In this document: piece after piece, positions 61,338-64,000 of the stretch | Position numbering within the stretch: position 1 is the stretch's first letter | How the letters are laid out: the number at the start of each line of letters is the position of its first letter | DNA from: Costus lasius | Taxonomy: Eukaryota > Streptophyta > Magnoliopsida > Zingiberales > Costaceae | Length of the DNA stretch: 64,000 nt | Reading direction: 5' to 3' | NCBI GenBank assembly: GCA_027563935.2 | Contig: CM050454.1 | Coordinates: 852,501-916,500, forward strand | The notes under the pieces: model-generated | Databases searched by the model: none | What the model was told of the DNA's origin: nothing | The model's input: the letters and a program-made list of their open reading frames with translations, nothing else | Program-made: the position numbers and the translations under genes

Positions 61338-62536
61338 TGTCGAGCCCGGAATTATTCGGTTCAACCCAAAGCCAATTGGGCCTGACCCAATTCCAACAAG
61401 AAGAAATGAAGCCCGCGCTTCGTCCAAATCGCTCAGTCGACAAGCAATGTTGACCGAGCAACGCTAAGGTTGGGGAAAATCTGAGGCGGAGCTTCATCTC
61501 CGCGAGCTTCGCGGACGGTCTTCCGATGCGGCGACGTCCTCCAACGGGCGAGCAGCTCCGGCGACCTATTCCAGCGGGTAAAGCAGCTGCTCGAGCGGAC
61601 GATGCGGACACGGAAGATGGCGGATGCGGCGTCGTCGGAGAAGACGCGTACGGGCGAGTTTCTCGGGCAACAGACGGGGTCCATGCGACCAGGTGAAGCA
61701 GAGCTTCTCCTATAAAGCTTTTTGCAGAGGTAGCGAGAAGGGTGTGCGCAGAGGGCGACACCACAGAGCAGGCGCTGGGGAGCGACTCCACCGGCGAGGG
61801 CGAGGGCGCCATCATCCTTCCAGAGCAGGGCTCTGATGCCGGTTCCAGGAGGGAACTGATGCCGACGCCAGCGGGCGTCGATGCCGACGTTCAGGGGAAC
61901 GTCGATGAGTGAGAGGTCGAGCGAATGTAACCGGCGATGACCGGTGAGGGAGGGGAAGAGGGCGCTGACGGGGTCGGTTCAAAAGTTGTAAGCTTTCACC
62001 GGAATAAAGCTCCTTTCTTCCCCGCATTCCTCTTCCCTATTTCTGAGCTCCGGCAGCGGCGGCTGTCAGATCGGCGACGAGAAGGCTGAAGATGGGTCCA
62101 GGTGGCATCCTTCCCTTCCGACGCGCTTTCCCCGACGACGCGAGGCGGAGGCGGACGAACACTCGCGGCGTCGCGAGGAAGAAGAAGACGGACGAAAGCT
62201 TCGATTTTGACTGGGTCAAAATCGAAGCCGAACATTGATTTCGTAGGCGGCGAAATCTCAGGGGCTGACGCAATCCAGACGTCAGCGAAGGAGTAATTTT
62301 GCGCGGGCGGACGAAATCAAAGGGCTGACGTCAGCCATGCGGGTTTTCGACAAAGCAACAATCAAAATTGATTTTGACCAGCGAGGTATTCTGAGTTTAG
62401 GGTTTTCCGGACTTTTCTGATTTGGGGAAAGAAATTGGCCGGAAACCCTAGCGAGTTTGCCATCCGGTGTTCCGCCGGACGGCCCTAAGACAACGGATAA
62501 GCGCTGTTTTTAGGCCGATCCGACCGGGGTGTGACA
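61338..62536 (+). mobile_element. Solo LTR related to the 16-19 kb element
   Basis: The 1199 bp sequence starts TGTCGAGCCCGG and ends GACCGGGGTGTGACA, flanked by CTGTG on both sides (61333-61337, 62537-62541), an exact 5 bp duplication. The 3' third follows the same order as the LTRs at 16203 and 18099 (AAACCCTAGCGAG, GGTGTTCCGCCGGACGGCCC, CCTAAGACAACGG, CCGATCCGACCGGGG). It also has CCTATAAAGCTTT as a possible TATA box. The 5' part differs, so this is a sister family. No interior or second LTR is present. Confidence 0.85.
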
Positions 62537-62788
62537 CTGTGAATGCGGCAGCGTCCGCTTTTCTTAGTGCATGATATCGTATGGCACACAATTTAGAATT
62601 AGTGCTATTTTTATATCGGACAACTGAACTCTGATACTCTCGTTCGTTTTCTCAACAAAGTATAATGTCAAAAAGAGTTAAAAAAGTATGAGTATAAATT
62701 ATGAATAAATATAATTTTATTTTAAATAAGTTATATTCACTTAATTTATTTACTTTAAGCTATCTAATAATATTAATATTATAGTAGA

Positions 62789-63303
62789 TAGACCTAACAA
62801 AATCTGACCTGACCCGCTGATTTGACCCGACTCGATACGAAGTTAGGCGGGTTCAGATCAGTTATAATCATATTCAGGTTATAAACAGGTCAACTCGTTT
62901 ATGGCCCAAAAATAATTAGGTCGTGTCGGGTTTAAACGGGTTGACCCACTTAACCCAATTACATTATATATTTATATAAAAAATTTTAAATATAATCTCA
63001 CCTAGCTCTCATTGGTAGCCCATAAATCCAAATATCTTCTAACTATCTTTTAACCCAGATTTCGGCCCACACATAAGCCCAAAATTTTATTATTTTTAAT
63101 AGAATTTTTATTAATTTATTATTTATATGATAAACGGGTTATTCGGGTTGTTTCGAGTTAACTCTATTATATTTGGGTCGTGTTCGTGTTAGACAGTTTA
63201 ACCCAATTAATTAAACATGTCGTGTTCGGATTGGCTTAATCGGATCATGGGTCATAGCTGACACTATCCGTTTATGACCCGCTGACACGAATTGCCAGGT
63301 CTA
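62789..63303. repeat. Inverted-repeat element with AGACCT ends
   Basis: The left end AGACCTAACAAAATCTGACC and the inverted right end AGACCTGGCAATTCGTGTCA both lead into GACCCGCTGA / GCGGGTCAT sub-terminal sequence. The interior has further GGGTT/AACCC words and an AT-rich core, with no coding capacity. I see no clean target duplication. hAT-like MITE is the likeliest class, tentatively. Confidence 0.5.
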
Positions 63304-64000
63304 AATCATAAATATATTTATTCATAAAATTAATATTTTTATTATTATAGATAAATTATTTACTATTATAATATTTTTATTAATTTTTTATCATAGATAA
63401 ATTTATCTATAATAATATTAATATTATCGAATAACTTAAAATAAATAGATTATATAAATATAATTTATTTATAATAAAAATATATTTATCCACCGTTTAT
63501 AGTTTTTTTTTTTTACTTTTCCCGGAAGGACCCTCTGCCCACTAAATTTTTTCGTCCGCATGCGCTACGTGACAGCAGTAACGAAGACGTCGATCTCGCG
63601 TCCGCTTCCAGAGTGTGGACGCGTGGGAGACAATCTGAAGCAGCCATTCTGCCATTCTGCAATTCTGCCGGATGGCGGCCGCTGCTGCAAGCTTGAAATT
63701 AACGTGCTTTATTCCATATTTGAGCAGCACGTTAGCCGGGTACCCCTGTGCATGGCCAATATTGGCCATAATTGGATCTAAAAAGATTGCAGCTGGGCTG
63801 TAATTATCAAATAACATTTATTTAAAATATTTTATCAAATTTATTATTATCATATTATTATCGAAATGATTTTAAAAATGCTAATTTTTACCAATTTAAT
63901 TACAATAATATCAGTAAATAATTTACTGGCTCAAACTATTTCACTTGTGTATAAATATATAAAAATTCCTCTTCTTAGTCTATTTACCCAATTTGCTTTA
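63304..64000. other. AT-rich end of the window
   Basis: AT-rich DNA with a GC-richer patch at 63535-63770. The patch contains tandem cattctgcc-type words (63645-63672) and the palindrome TGGCCAATATTGGCCA at 63753-63768. No supported gene. Confidence 0.45.

Noticed and set aside
63542..63817. 91-residue minus-strand frame near the window end
   Set aside because: No domain, and it overlaps short tandem words and a palindrome.

Overview
The window is nuclear DNA from a flowering plant. The genes are split by GT-AG introns, and the plant families present include a CLAVATA1-type receptor kinase, chloroplast plastocyanin, clade-D-like PP2C, GDSL lipase and SKP1. GC-rich exons sit in AT-rich introns and intergenic DNA with many transposable elements. 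The very GC-rich, Ala-rich coding sequence of the receptor kinase and plastocyanin suggests a monocot, perhaps outside the grasses (for example Zingiberales). That placement is only an inference.

Layout. 0.3-3.8 kb (+): CLAVATA1-like LRR receptor kinase, complete, one intron. 4.8-8.3 kb (-): SKP1-like copy whose second exon is frameshifted, with a LINE relic and a small inverted-repeat element in its intron. 9.9-14.5 kb (-): intact SKP1 with a 4.1 kb intron that carries a hAT-type element. 15.3-19.6 kb: repeat block dominated by a non-autonomous LTR retrotransposon with long LTRs and a tiny interior. 20.6-24.6 kb (-): universal-stress-protein-like gene, five exons. 25.0-31.9 kb (+): METTL23-like methyltransferase, seven exons, divergent from the USP gene across a 376 bp spacer. 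35.7-42.2 kb (+): PP2C phosphatase, with a Harbinger-like element in its 4.8 kb last intron. 43.8-44.5 kb (+): plastocyanin with an intact copper domain, but with a frameshift in the transit peptide and no stop at the usual place. 45.7-51.9 kb (-): DCAF8-like WD40 protein, five exons. 55.4-56.8 kb (+): membrane-anchored dual-specificity phosphatase. 57.5-58.95 kb (-): GDSL esterase/lipase, five exons. 59-64 kb: no gene seen; two solo LTRs with perfect 5 bp target duplications and a further inverted-repeat element.

I joined exons by hand, using GT/AG sites, codon phase and family resemblance. Terminal UTRs are mostly not defined. The genes do not form one pathway: meristem signalling, SCF and CUL4 ubiquitin-ligase parts, phosphatases, photosynthetic electron transport and lipid hydrolysis are simply neighbours. 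I found no tRNA, rRNA or CRISPR array, and no convincing new biological system. The observations most worth checking are the damaged plastocyanin, the intact/decayed SKP1 pair, the long-LTR element family, and one unidentified exon-like stretch near 32.1-32.3 kb.
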